Below, piece after piece: positions 39,864 through 48,855 of a stretch of DNA of 64,000 nucleotides. The notes below the pieces were generated by a model that saw only the letters and a program-made list of their open reading frames with translations, made no database searches and was not told the DNA's origin. Location of the stretch: positions 202,729-266,728 of the forward strand of contig JAJUIB010000001.1 in the NCBI GenBank assembly GCA_029265615.1, in the 5' to 3' direction. Numbering within the stretch: position 1 is the stretch's first letter; each line of letters opens with the position of its first letter. The DNA comes from Spirochaetota bacterium. GTDB taxonomy: Bacteria > Spirochaetota > Spirochaetia > Treponematales > Rectinemataceae. Both the position numbers and the translations under genes were made by a program.

Positions 39864-42041
39864 TCAGTATCTCCGGGGGCCATCCCTGCGTTCGCCACGG
39901 CGCTCGCCGCGGTCCGGATCCCGTCCGCTCTCGCGCTGCTGGTCGGCGACAACCTGACCGTTCTCGTCGAGGGCGTCTACCAGAGCGAGGTTGAGGCGGC
40001 CGAGGCGATCGACCTCGAGGAGCTTGGCCTTCACCCTGTCGCCCTCATGGACGACGTCGGTCACGCGCTCCACGCGCGTCTTCGAAAGCCGCGATATATG
40101 GCAAAGACCCTCTTTGCCGGGAAGAATTTCAATAAACGCGCCGAAGTCCATAATCCTCTTGACAACGCCTTCGTAGACACGTCCGACCTCGGGATCCTCC
40201 GCGATACCAAGCACCGCATCCTTGGCGTCGTAGGCGGCCTTCTGCGAACTACCATAGATCGTGACGGTTCCGTCGTCTTCGACGTTGATCTTGACGCCGT
40301 AGGTGTCACAGAGCGCCTTGATGTTCTTGCCACCCGGCCCGATCACCGCACCGATCTTGTCGACGTCGATGCGGAGATTCACCACCTTGGGCGCGTACGC
40401 GGAGATTTCGGCCGCAGGAGCCGGAAGCGCCTTCTCCATGATTCCGAGAATGTGGAGGCGGCCGCGCTTTGCCTGCTCGAGCGCCTGTTTAAGAATGGCC
40501 GTAGAGACGCCCGCGATTTTGATGTCCATCTGGAAACCGGTGATGCCGCGCGTCGTGCCCGCGACCTTGAAATCCATGTCGCCGAGGTGGTCTTCATCGC
40601 CGAGTATGTCCGAAAGGACGGCAAAACGCTCGCCTTCGGTGATGAGCCCCATCGCGATACCCGCGACAGGCATTTTGAGAGGAACGCCCGCCTGCATAAG
40701 CGAGAGCGTACCTCCGCAGACCGATGCCATGGACGAAGAACCATTTGACTCGAGTATTTCGGAAACAACGCGGATCGTATAGGGGAAGCGCTCCTTGGGC
40801 GGGAGAACCTTTTCAATCGACCGACGCGCAAGATTACCGTGGCCGATTTCGCGGCGGCCGGTGCCGAGACGGCCTGTCTCACCGACGGAGAAGGGCGGAA
40901 AGTTGTAGTGGAGCATGAAGCGCTCGCGCCGATCGCCCTCGATGTCGTCGAAAATCTGCTCGTCGAAGACGGTGCCGAGCGTGGTTACCGCGAGGGATTG
41001 GGTCTCGCCGCGCGTGAACAGGGCGGAGCCATGCGTTCGCGGCAGGACATTGACCTCGCAGGTGATGGGCCGTATGTCTTCAAGACCGCGGCCGTCGACC
41101 CGCCGCTTCTCATTAAGAATGCCCTTGCGGAGTATCTCGTACTGGAGCTCTTCCATGAGCGCGCCGAAGAGCTTTTTCTGGATGTCGTCGGTGAGGACCG
41201 ATGCGAATTTCTCTTTCGCGTCGGCGATGGCGGCGGCGACAGCCGCCTGTCGTTCCTGCTTCACCTTCGTAAAGAGCGCCTTTTCGAGCAGGGGCCGGGC
41301 ATAGGCCTCAATCTCGTCCTTGCGAGCAAGCTCGGCCTTAAGCGGAGCGAGCGGGAGCTTGTCCTTGCCCGCGAGCCTCCTGAGCTCTTCAATCGCGGCG
41401 CAAATTTCCGCGATCGGCTTTTTGGCCACTTCGATGGCACCGAGCATCTCGTCCTCGGAGGCCTCGTCCGCATCACCCTCGACCATTGTGATGCCATCTT
41501 TTGTGCCCGCGACGACGATCTCGAGCTTGGCCTTGGCGATCTGGTCATAGGTCGGATTGATGACATAGGCGCCATCGATGAGACACACGCGCACGCCTGC
41601 GATTGGTCCCGCGAAGGGTATGTCGGAGATATGCACCGCCGCGCTCGCGGCGTTGATCGCAATGATGTCGGGCGGATTCACCGAATCAGTGGAGATGCAG
41701 GTGGGTACGACCTGGATTTCACGGCCGAAGGCCTTGTCGAAAAGCGGCCTCATGGGCCGGTCGATAAGCCGGGAGACCAGGATTTCGCGGTCCTTGGGGC
41801 GGGTCTCGCGCTTGATAAAGCCACCGGGTATCTTGCCCGCGGCGTAGTATTTTTCGTTGTACTCGACGGTGAGGGGAACGAAGTCGAGCCCCTCCTGAGC
41901 GGTCGAACCGCAACAGGCGGTGGCGATGATCGCTGAACCGCCCATCTGCGCGAACACCGAGCCGTTCGCCTGCTTGGCCATGCGTCCGGTTTCGAGAACG
42001 AGCTCCTCATTGCCCGCCTTGTACGATATCTTCTGTACCAT
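39864..42041 (-). CDS. pnp: Polyribonucleotide nucleotidyltransferase (PNPase), 725 aa
   Basis: PNPase is a 3'-5' phosphorolytic exoribonuclease. Two RNase PH-like domains are present (GGSAIIATACCGS, GKIPGGFIKRETRPKDREILVSRLIDRPMRPLF, then RTHGSALFTRGETQSLAVTTLG, HYNFPPFSVGETG, SEILESNGSSSMASVCGGTL), then a KH domain (IGAVIGPGGKNIKAL) and an S1 domain (VYEGVVKRIMDFGAFIEILPGKEGLCHISRLS). The C-terminus ends in an Arg/Asp/Glu-rich tail that could bind RNA or partners. GAAGGAAG lies before ATG 42041. A hairpin in the rpsO-pnp gap may be an RNase III site for autoregulation, as known in E. coli. Confidence 0.98.
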   Translation of the reverse strand: MVQKISYKAGNEELVLETGRMAKQANGSVFAQMGGSAIIATACCGSTAQEGLDFVPLTVEYNEKYYAAGKIPGGFIKRETRPKDREILVSRLIDRPMRPLFDKAFGREIQVVPTCISTDSVNPPDIIAINAASAAVHISDIPFAGPIAGVRVCLIDGAYVINPTYDQIAKAKLEIVVAGTKDGITMVEGDADEASEDEMLGAIEVAKKPIAEICAAIEELRRLAGKDKLPLAPLKAELARKDEIEAYARPLLEKALFTKVKQERQAAVAAAIADAKEKFASVLTDDIQKKLFGALMEELQYEILRKGILNEKRRVDGRGLEDIRPITCEVNVLPRTHGSALFTRGETQSLAVTTLGTVFDEQIFDDIEGDRRERFMLHYNFPPFSVGETGRLGTGRREIGHGNLARRSIEKVLPPKERFPYTIRVVSEILESNGSSSMASVCGGTLSLMQAGVPLKMPVAGIAMGLITEGERFAVLSDILGDEDHLGDMDFKVAGTTRGITGFQMDIKIAGVSTAILKQALEQAKRGRLHILGIMEKALPAPAAEISAYAPKVVNLRIDVDKIGAVIGPGGKNIKALCDTYGVKINVEDDGTVTIYGSSQKAAYDAKDAVLGIAEDPEVGRVYEGVVKRIMDFGAFIEILPGKEGLCHISRLSKTRVERVTDVVHEGDRVKAKLLEVDRLGRLNLALVDALDENGQVVADQQRESGRDPDRGERRGERRDGPRRY

Positions 42042-42069
42042 TGCTTCCTTCTATTATGCCAACACGAAA

Positions 42070-42098
42070 GGCCCGAACTCGGGTGGCGAGTCCGGGCC
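42070..42098 (-). promoter_or_regulatory. rpsO-pnp intergenic hairpin (processing site or attenuator)
   Basis: On the minus-strand RNA a 12-bp stem (GGCCCGGACUCG with CGAGUUCGGGCC) and a 5-base loop form with only one G-U pair, followed by UUUCGUGUU. On the plus strand the same position would be an A-C mismatch, so the structure is better as minus-strand RNA. It lies 28 bases upstream of pnp. Confidence 0.7.
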
Positions 42099-42179
42099 CC
42101 GGGTTTTTCCCGATCGTCCCGGATGGAACGGCTCCAGCGCGCGGCATACGGCGCACCTGGCCAACTCCGGGGGTGGGAA

Positions 42180-42449
42180 TTACTTGCGGATATTGAGCTT
42201 CTCGATGAGGGCGCGATAGCCCTCAAGGTCCCGACGCTGCAGGTACTTAAGGAGCTTGCGCCGCTGACCGACGAGCATGAGAAGCCCGCGGCGGGAGTTT
42301 GTATCCTTTTTATTCACCTTGAAGTGCTCGGTAAGACCGTTGATACGCTCCGTAAGGAGGGCGATCTGAGTCTCCGTGGCCCCCGTGTTTTTTTCGCTCT
42401 TGCCGTACTCGAGTACGACGCGCGCCTTGTCCTCTTTGGTAAGAGCCAT
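42180..42449 (-). CDS. rpsO: 30S ribosomal protein S15, 89 aa
   Basis: S15 binds 16S rRNA helices 20-22. The conserved [49 protein letters not shown] core is intact in ordered blocks ([22 protein letters not shown]-equivalent [15 protein letters not shown]). ATG 42449 gives exactly 89 residues and has GGAG 8 bases upstream; an upstream in-frame start at 42458 is less likely. It lies between ribF (14 bases) and pnp, the order seen in many bacteria. Confidence 0.98.
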   Translation of the reverse strand: MALTKEDKARVVLEYGKSEKNTGATETQIALLTERINGLTEHFKVNKKDTNSRRGLLMLVGQRRKLLKYLQRRDLEGYRALIEKLNIRK

Positions 42450-42463
42450 TTCTTTCACTCCTT

Positions 42464-43261
42464 CTATCGCTTCGTTTCTTTGGTAAGCCGCAGTAGCGAC
42501 ACCGCCTCGGGCAAGACACCTTTCGCGGTCTCGAACGAAATCCTCCCCTCCTCGAGACGGAGTATCGTCTCGTGCATCCCTCCCTCGGTCCGCACGCGCC
42601 CGACATAGAGCCCTTCAGGAGGCACCACACGACCTGAGGGGAAGGGGAAGACGAAAACATCATCGTCCACATCGAGCGCCGTAAGAGCACGAAGGTCGAG
42701 CTCATAGGGACGCCCGAGCATCGCCGCCGCATCTTCAAGCCGTCCATCCATCACTGCGTGCCGTATGCGGCTCGAGGAGACCGGATGGCCGTTCCACTCG
42801 ACAGGCTCAACAATATCCGCCTGCACACCCTGTGCCGATAAAAAAGCAGCGACAGCGCGCGCATCGGTGTCAAGCCTATGCCCGCAACGGAAATTCGATC
42901 CAACCGCAAGATAGGACAGACGACCTCGATCTTTAAGCAGGGAGAGGAAATCCCTTCCCGCCAGTTTACTGAAATTCCCAGAAAAGTCAATGAGGACGAC
43001 AAGATCAAGGCCGAGCGCCTCGAAGCCCTCAAGCTTTTGCGCGAGGCTTGCAAGGTCGCCGTGATAGGTGGCAGGATACAAAAGACGCTTGGGGTTGTCC
43101 TTGAAGGTGACCGCCGCGGTGCGGTAAGCGGGATCAGAAGCGCGCACCTTGCCGATGAGATGGCGGTGTCCGGCGTGGAGGCCGTCAAAAACACCCACGG
43201 TCGCGGCGAGGGGGCGCTCGTTCGGAGAGGCGAGAAATGCCTCCCACTCGACAACGATCAC
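42464..43261 (-). CDS. ribF: FAD synthetase (RibF-like) with degenerate riboflavin-kinase half, 265 aa
   Basis: The N-terminal nucleotidyltransferase domain is intact: [10 protein letters not shown] (residues 23-32) corresponds to the H-x-G-H region and SSSRIR (162-167) to the ISSTRIR motif. The C-terminal region (184-265) is only ~80 residues instead of ~125 and lacks the GYPTAN and RRGVANIG-type flavokinase motifs, so it probably makes FAD from FMN but not FMN from riboflavin. The truB stop is directly upstream (adjacent bases). It is part of the rimP-pnp run. A residual beta-barrel ([14 protein letters not shown]) remains visible. Confidence 0.88.
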   Translation of the reverse strand: MIVVEWEAFLASPNERPLAATVGVFDGLHAGHRHLIGKVRASDPAYRTAAVTFKDNPKRLLYPATYHGDLASLAQKLEGFEALGLDLVVLIDFSGNFSKLAGRDFLSLLKDRGRLSYLAVGSNFRCGHRLDTDARAVAAFLSAQGVQADIVEPVEWNGHPVSSSRIRHAVMDGRLEDAAAMLGRPYELDLRALTALDVDDDVFVFPFPSGRVVPPEGLYVGRVRTEGGMHETILRLEEGRISFETAKGVLPEAVSLLRLTKETKR

Positions 43262-44164
43262 TCACGCCTCCCCGATGACAAGGCGGTACTCGAAAAACGG
43301 GCCGCATTCCGCCACAAGGCCTAAAAAATCGCCAGACGTGTCAAAGACGGCGGAAAGCTCAGAGATAGGCGCCTGATACGCCTGCATATCGGGAAGGTCG
43401 CCAAGCACACGCGTCTCGAGGCGTAGCCCGTTGCAAAACCCGCGTCGGTATCGCTCGGCAAGCATGCGTGGCCGGAAGCCTAAGGCGCAAGCCAGGCGGG
43501 GGTCAAGACACCGAAGGTCGCGCTCGGCTTCAAAGGACATCGGTGCGGATGCCGCAGAAAGTTCGAGCGGGCCGATCGCCCTGCGTTCCAAGGCGACAAG
43601 ACTCGCCCGCGAACCGGCAGCCACGGCAAGATCGCGCGCGAGCGACCTGATGTAGGTACCCGACGAGCAGTGTACGAGGAGCTCGGCGTCTTGTCCGTCA
43701 TACGAAACAAGCTCAAGCGCATAGATGGAAACTGGGCGTTTCGGCATGTCGAGGCGCTCGCCCGAGCGAACGCGCTCGTAGGCGCGCTTTCCGTCGAGGT
43801 GGATCGCCGAATACGCCGGGGGAGCCTGGAGGATCGAGCCCCGGAAAAGGGGTAGAACCGCCTCAAGAGCCGCACGCGAGGGCGGCGGCGCCTCCGCGAT
43901 CACTTCGCCCTCCGGATCCAGCGTCGCAGTCTCCGCTCCAAAGCGCACACGGGCGGCGTAGTGCTTGTCCAAGGCGGTAAAATAGGGGGCAAGGCGCGAA
44001 TAAGCGCCCGCCAGCACCACGAGAAGACCTGTGGCAAAACGATCGAGTGTCCCGGCGTGGCCAACCTTGCCGCTTCCAAGCCGGGCTTTGATCGGCCCGA
44101 GCGCCTGAAACGAGGTGATCCCCGCCGGCTTCGCAAGGAGGGCGAGGCCGGAAAGCCGCTTCAC
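43262..44164 (-). CDS. truB: tRNA pseudouridine(55) synthase, 300 aa
   Basis: TruB isomerises U55 in the T loop of all tRNAs. The catalytic D41 is in GHAGTLDRFATGLL (residues 35-48), where the family usually has GHTGTLDP. Other family blocks are KPAGITSFQ, PPAYSAIHLDGKRAYERVRSGE and CSSGTYIRSLARDLA. A C-terminal region without a clear PUA signature follows. The start overlaps the rbfA stop by 4 bases and its own stop is adjacent to the ribF start. Confidence 0.96.
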   Translation of the reverse strand: MKRLSGLALLAKPAGITSFQALGPIKARLGSGKVGHAGTLDRFATGLLVVLAGAYSRLAPYFTALDKHYAARVRFGAETATLDPEGEVIAEAPPPSRAALEAVLPLFRGSILQAPPAYSAIHLDGKRAYERVRSGERLDMPKRPVSIYALELVSYDGQDAELLVHCSSGTYIRSLARDLAVAAGSRASLVALERRAIGPLELSAASAPMSFEAERDLRCLDPRLACALGFRPRMLAERYRRGFCNGLRLETRVLGDLPDMQAYQAPISELSAVFDTSGDFLGLVAECGPFFEYRLVIGEA

Positions 44165-44565
44165 GAAAGAAGTCCCTTGATCCTCTCGTTCATCTCGAAG
44201 CCCTCTTTGATGCCATGATCGGCGACAAAGGCAAGCTTGGGCGTAAGCCGCGTATGTAGTCGCTTGCCGATCTGGGCCTGAATGAATCCCGCCGCGTGCG
44301 ACAAGCCCTCGACCGCACGATCAAGCCGCTCGGCCTCCGCAGCTTCGGCATCGCCTGAGTCGGAAGTCGAGCCGGTCTCCGCCCTGGCGGGCAGGCCAAA
44401 GGCGGAGATATAGACCTTGGCGTGCGACAAATCACGTGCGGCCTCGACCCGCGACACCGACACAAAGGGGCCAACGCGGGGATCCTTCACCTCGCCCGAG
44501 AGGACGAGGGCGGCGATTTCCTCGCGAAGTTGCTCCTCGAGCTTTCTACGCCTTATCTCGTCCAT
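44161..44565 (-). CDS. rbfA: Ribosome-binding factor A, 134 aa
   Basis: RbfA helps late 30S maturation near 16S helix 1. It has the KH-like fold with KVYISAFG, GFIQAQIGKRLHTRLTPKLAFVAD as the AL-x-R-L-x-x-R-x-x-P-x-L region. An Asp/Glu/Ala-rich insertion (about residues 62-80) makes the middle slightly longer than usual. It overlaps infB by 20 bases and truB by 4, and the DUF503 gene common at this site in Firmicutes is absent here. Confidence 0.95.
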   Translation of the reverse strand: MDEIRRRKLEEQLREEIAALVLSGEVKDPRVGPFVSVSRVEAARDLSHAKVYISAFGLPARAETGSTSDSGDAEAAEAERLDRAVEGLSHAAGFIQAQIGKRLHTRLTPKLAFVADHGIKEGFEMNERIKGLLS

Positions 44566-47395
44566 CGCTGTTTCCGGCCGACTTCTCTGTCGAAGGCGAA
44601 GACAGGCTCCGCGCGATTTCGATCATCTCGTAGATCTCGAGGGTGTCACCCGGCTTCACATCCTGGAGCCCCTCGATGCCGATGCCGCACTCGTAGCCGG
44701 CGGCCACCTCTTTGACATCGTCCTTAAAGCGTTTGAGCGAGTTGATCTTGCCTTGGTGGATTTCGACGCCTTCGCGGATGACGCGAACCTGGCAGTTGCG
44801 CCGCACCACACCCTCGAGGACAAAGCATCCGGCGATGATGCCGACCTTCGGCACCTGGAAGGTCTCGCGCACCTCCACCTGGCCGATCTCCTGCTCTTTG
44901 AGCTCGGGTGCGAGCATCCCCTCCATGGCCTTACGGATTTCCTCTTCCGCGCGGTAGATGATGTTGTACTTACGGATATCGACCTTTTCGCGGTCGGCGA
45001 GCAGCTTTGCGGCGGGGCTCGGCCGGACATTGAAGGCGACAATGATCGCATCCGAAGCCGCAGCCATGTTGACATCGTCTTCGGTGATCGTGCCGGCCGC
45101 AGCGCGAATGACGTTAAGCCTGACCTCGGGCGTCGAGAGCTTTTCGAGGAGGCCTTTGAGCGCCTCCACCGAGCCCTGCACGTCGCCCTTGATGAGTATC
45201 TTAAGCTCCTTAACGTCGCCCTGCTGAATCGTCGTGTAGAGGTTGTCGAGCGTCACTTTCTTGACGTTGCGCGCCTCTTCGTACTTTTTGAGCTCCTGAC
45301 GCTTCATCGATATCTGGCGCGCGTACTTCTCGTCGTCGACGACCTCGAAGGGGTCGCCCGCATTCGGAAGACCCTCAAAACCGATGACTTCCACCGGCAT
45401 CGAGGGAGGCGCCTCCTCGACACGCTCGCCCCGGTCGTTGAAGAGTGCACGGACCTTGCCCGCATAGATGCCGGCGGCGAAGGAGTCGCCGACTCGGAGC
45501 GTGCCGCGCTCGACAATGACCGTCGCCACGATGCCGCGCCCCTGGTCGATGCGCGACTCGATGACCTTCGCCTCGGCGGCGCAGTCATAGTTCGCCGTAA
45601 GCTCAAGCACCTCGGCCTGGAGGAGGATGGCGTCGAGTAGCTCGGGAATACCCTTCTTTTGGAGGGCGGAGATCTGGCAGTACATGGTCGTGCCGCCCCA
45701 GGCCTCGGGAATGAGCCCAAGCTCGGAGAGCTGTGTCATCACGCGGTCGGGATTGGCTTCGGGGAGATCGATCTTGTTCACCGCGACGATGATGGGGAGG
45801 TTAGCGGCCTTGGCGTGATCAATGGCCTCGCGGGTCTGGGGCATCACGCCATCGTCGGCGGCGACAACGAGGACGACGATGTCCGTCACCTGAGCACCGC
45901 GCGCGCGCATCTTGGAGAAGGCGGCATGACCGGGAGTATCGAGGAAGGTGATTTTTCCTTTCGGCGTCTCCACCTGGTAAGCGCCAATATGCTGGGTGAT
46001 GCCGCCAAACTCGCCCGCGACGACATCAGTCTTGCGGATCGCATCGAGGAGCTTGGTCTTGCCATGATCGACATGGCCCATGACCGTGACAACAGGAGGC
46101 CGAGGCTTGAGCTGCCCGGGTAGGTCTGCCACCTTTTCGATAACCGTCTCGTCGTAGAGCGAGACTATGTGCACCTGGCAGTTGTATTCAGCCGCGAGGA
46201 TCGTCGCCGTATCGGCGTCGATCTTCTGGTTGATCGTCGCCATCACACCGAGCTTCATGAGCTGGGCGATGAGGTCGGCTGGCTTGAGATTCATTTTTTT
46301 GGCGAGGTCGGACACGGAAATCGTCTCCATGATGTCGATTTCCTTGGGAACCGCCATCGCCTGGGCTTCCTGCTTTTTCTTGAGTCTGAGCGCCTTCTCG
46401 GCCTCTTCCTCCCGCTTGGTATAGACGGGCTTCTTGCCACGAACGGGTTTTTTGACCGCTGTCTTGCCGGTACCGGCGATAGGCGCTCCGCCGGGGCCGC
46501 CGGGCCTGCCAGGTCCGCCGGGGCGGGCGCCATAGCCGCCAGGGCGAGCGGGACCTGCGGGGCGGGAGCCATAGCCGCCCTGGCCATAGGGCCGAGAGCC
46601 AGCCCCACCCTGGCCGTAGCCGGGCCGCGGACCTGAGCCATAGCCACTCTGGCCTCCCTGTCCGTAGCCGGACCGCGGGCCTGAGCCATAGCCGCCCTGG
46701 CCTCCCTGTCCGTAGCCGGACCGCGGGCCTGAGCCATAGCCGCCCTGCCCTCCCTGTCCGTAGCCGGACCGCGGGCCTGAGCCATAGCCGCCCTGCCCTC
46801 CCTGTCCGTAGCCGGGGCGCGGAGCAGGCGCAGGGCGCCCCTCGGATGCGCCGGTGCGAGGACCTGGCTGTCCTGAGCCCTCGCGCGGCGAAACGCTACC
46901 TTCACGCGCACCGGGGCGCGTCGCGGCCTGCGTCGCTCCAGAGCCGCCCGCGGCACCCGTGACGGCGGTGCCCGCAGATGGCAAACCTGCAGAAGTGGCA
47001 ACAGCGCCCGCTGTAGCTTCAGTCGCCGCAGCGGACGACTCTGCGGGGCGGCTTTCAGCCTGCACGGCGACGGGCGCTTTTTCAGGCGTTTCCAGGGAGG
47101 GGGCCTTAGTCTCCTCCTCATGGTGCGCGACAACCCGCGCCTTTACGGGTGCAGCTGGAGCGGAAGCGGAAGAAGGTGGCGTAGCCTTTTTGACAACGAC
47201 CTTCTTCTTGACGACGACTACCTTCTTTTTGTCGGCACCTGCTTCGTTCTCGGCACCTAGTGCCGCGGGACCAGGTGCCGATACACTTGGTGACGATGCG
47301 CCATCCTGTCCCGCAGCCGCCGGCTGCGGGTGCGCCTTCGGCTGCTTTATGAGATTAGCTTTCTGTTTCTGCGGGTTCTCGGTATTGTCCGTCAT
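44546..47395 (-). CDS. infB: Translation initiation factor IF-2, 949 aa
   Basis: IF-2 is the GTPase that places fMet-tRNA on the 30S subunit. The G domain has G1 GHVDHGKT (about residues 438-446), G3 DTPGHAAF and G4 NKID, followed by domains II, III and the C-terminal fMet-tRNA-binding domain (ISMKRQELKKYEE, GYECGIGIEG). The N-terminal ~340 residues are disordered: Ala/Pro/Thr-rich with VVVKKKVVVKK, then four copies of a GYGQGGQGGYGSGPRS-type unit and further Gly/Arg/Pro-rich sequence. AAGGGAG lies 4 bases before ATG 47395. It follows nusA by 9 bases and overlaps rbfA. Confidence 0.98.
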   Translation of the reverse strand: MTDNTENPQKQKANLIKQPKAHPQPAAAGQDGASSPSVSAPGPAALGAENEAGADKKKVVVVKKKVVVKKATPPSSASAPAAPVKARVVAHHEEETKAPSLETPEKAPVAVQAESRPAESSAAATEATAGAVATSAGLPSAGTAVTGAAGGSGATQAATRPGAREGSVSPREGSGQPGPRTGASEGRPAPAPRPGYGQGGQGGYGSGPRSGYGQGGQGGYGSGPRSGYGQGGQGGYGSGPRSGYGQGGQSGYGSGPRPGYGQGGAGSRPYGQGGYGSRPAGPARPGGYGARPGGPGRPGGPGGAPIAGTGKTAVKKPVRGKKPVYTKREEEAEKALRLKKKQEAQAMAVPKEIDIMETISVSDLAKKMNLKPADLIAQLMKLGVMATINQKIDADTATILAAEYNCQVHIVSLYDETVIEKVADLPGQLKPRPPVVTVMGHVDHGKTKLLDAIRKTDVVAGEFGGITQHIGAYQVETPKGKITFLDTPGHAAFSKMRARGAQVTDIVVLVVAADDGVMPQTREAIDHAKAANLPIIVAVNKIDLPEANPDRVMTQLSELGLIPEAWGGTTMYCQISALQKKGIPELLDAILLQAEVLELTANYDCAAEAKVIESRIDQGRGIVATVIVERGTLRVGDSFAAGIYAGKVRALFNDRGERVEEAPPSMPVEVIGFEGLPNAGDPFEVVDDEKYARQISMKRQELKKYEEARNVKKVTLDNLYTTIQQGDVKELKILIKGDVQGSVEALKGLLEKLSTPEVRLNVIRAAAGTITEDDVNMAAASDAIIVAFNVRPSPAAKLLADREKVDIRKYNIIYRAEEEIRKAMEGMLAPELKEQEIGQVEVRETFQVPKVGIIAGCFVLEGVVRRNCQVRVIREGVEIHQGKINSLKRFKDDVKEVAAGYECGIGIEGLQDVKPGDTLEIYEMIEIARSLSSPSTEKSAGNSDGRDKA
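46635..46826 (-). repeat. 48-bp tandem repeat x4 in infB
   Basis: Four in-frame 48-bp units starting at 46635, 46683, 46731 and 46779 differ at only a few bases and encode GGQGGYGSGPRSGYGQ-type units. Flanking Gly-rich sequence contains partial copies. Copy number is likely to vary between strains. Confidence 0.93.
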
Positions 47396-47404
47396 ACGCT
47401 CCCT

Positions 47405-48850
47405 TTACGCTTCCTCTCCATCCTCGTACTCGAAGCTGAGCTCGACGCCACAGCTCGGGCACCGAGTCATGTCGGGGGTCACAGCCGCTCCGCAATCCGG
47501 GCACTCGTACACCTCGGCGGCCCCCTCTTCGCCAGCGACTGGCTCCTGGCCTTCTTCTTCCTCGATGATCTCGACGTTTTCGCTGACCACACGGCGGATA
47601 CGCGCAAGGCTCGTCTCGTCGAGCCCGGCACCCGCAAGGCGCTCTTCGGCCGCCTCGAGAAAATCCTCGACCGTGACGATACCCGCAGCCGCGAGCGCCT
47701 CGACCCAGGCAGGCTCAAGCTCCGGAAGATCGGCGAGGCGGAAAATCTCTTCCTCAGAGCTCTCACCAAAGAGCTCGGAAACCGCGCGCTTATACTCGCC
47801 GGAGAGATCCATTTCGCGGAACTGCTCCTCGGTCTTCACGTCGATATTCCAATCGCAGAGCCGATTGGCGAGACGGACATTGAGGCCCTGCTTGCCGATG
47901 GCGACCGAGAACTGGCTTTCCGGCACGACCGCGATGGCGATATGCTTGGCCTCGTCGAGGATATGGACATCACGTACCTCGGCAGGAGAAAGCGCATTTC
48001 GAATGAAGCGCTTCGGATCGACCTCATATTTCAAGATGTCGACCTTTTCACCCTCGAGCTCGCGGATGATTGCCTGGATGCGGATACCTTTTAGACCGAC
48101 GCAGGCGCCGACTGGATCAATATCCTCACGATGGGAGAGAACGGCTATCTTCGTGCGGTAGCCGGGTTCGCGAACTATTTTGAACACTTCTACGGTCTTG
48201 TCGTAGATCTCGGGCACCTCAAGCTCAAGTATCTTGCGGACAAACTCTGCATGTGTGCGAGAAAGGATAACCGCCGGGCCGGTGCGGCCCTTTTCCACTT
48301 CGACGATCATCGCCTTGATACGGTCACCCATGTGGTAGCTCTCGCGCGGAGACTGGTACTTCTTCGGGAAAATGCCCTCGATTTTGCCGAGGTCCACAAA
48401 GATGTTGTTATTTTTCTCGCGCTGGTAATAGCCAATGATGATCTCACCCACCTTGGACTTATACTCCGCGTAGAGCGTGTCGCGGCTGATTTCGCGAAGG
48501 TTCTGGCGCGTCGTCTGCTTGGCGAGCATGACCGATTGGAGGTCAAATTCCCGCGGATCGACAGGAAGCTCGAGGATGTCGCCGACTTCGGCGCCCTCGG
48601 CCATTTCCTGGGCCTCCTCGAGGGATATTTCGAGAACGGGATCGTCGACCTCCTCGACGATCGTCTTTTTTGCATAGACATCAACACCCTCATAGCCGTC
48701 CTTAAAACGGACGACCGCGTTCTCGTTGGTGCCGTACTTCTTTTTATAGGCGGCAAGGAGGGCATCCTCGATGGTCTTGATGACGAGGTCTTCGGAGATG
48801 CCTTTTTCGTTGATGAGCTGGCGTATCGCTTCGGCCATTTCGGAAGCCAT
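47405..48850 (-). CDS. nusA: Transcription termination/antitermination factor NusA with C-terminal zinc ribbon, 481 aa
   Basis: NusA binds RNA polymerase and modulates pausing and termination. The N-terminal domain (MAEAIRQLINEKGISEDLVIKTIEDALLAAYKKKYG), S1 domain (VGEIIIGYYQREKNNNIFVDLG), and two KH domains (VDPVGACVGLKGIRIQAIIRELEGEKVDI, VAIGKQGLNVRLA in part) are in order. An HhH-like acidic repeat (LAGAGLDETSLARIRRVV) follows. The last 34 residues form a zinc ribbon, C450-x2-C453...C464-x2-C467 (CPDCG, CPSCG), with an acidic end. The ribbon is not part of standard NusA. The gene lies 5 bases after rimP and 9 before infB. Confidence 0.97.
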   Translation of the reverse strand: MASEMAEAIRQLINEKGISEDLVIKTIEDALLAAYKKKYGTNENAVVRFKDGYEGVDVYAKKTIVEEVDDPVLEISLEEAQEMAEGAEVGDILELPVDPREFDLQSVMLAKQTTRQNLREISRDTLYAEYKSKVGEIIIGYYQREKNNNIFVDLGKIEGIFPKKYQSPRESYHMGDRIKAMIVEVEKGRTGPAVILSRTHAEFVRKILELEVPEIYDKTVEVFKIVREPGYRTKIAVLSHREDIDPVGACVGLKGIRIQAIIRELEGEKVDILKYEVDPKRFIRNALSPAEVRDVHILDEAKHIAIAVVPESQFSVAIGKQGLNVRLANRLCDWNIDVKTEEQFREMDLSGEYKRAVSELFGESSEEEIFRLADLPELEPAWVEALAAAGIVTVEDFLEAAEERLAGAGLDETSLARIRRVVSENVEIIEEEEGQEPVAGEEGAAEVYECPDCGAAVTPDMTRCPSCGVELSFEYEDGEEA

Positions 48851-48855
48851 AGGAC

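Noticed and set aside
40839..41936. Open frame opposite pnp (365 codons)
   Set aside because: It is the shadow of conserved RNase PH-like domains.
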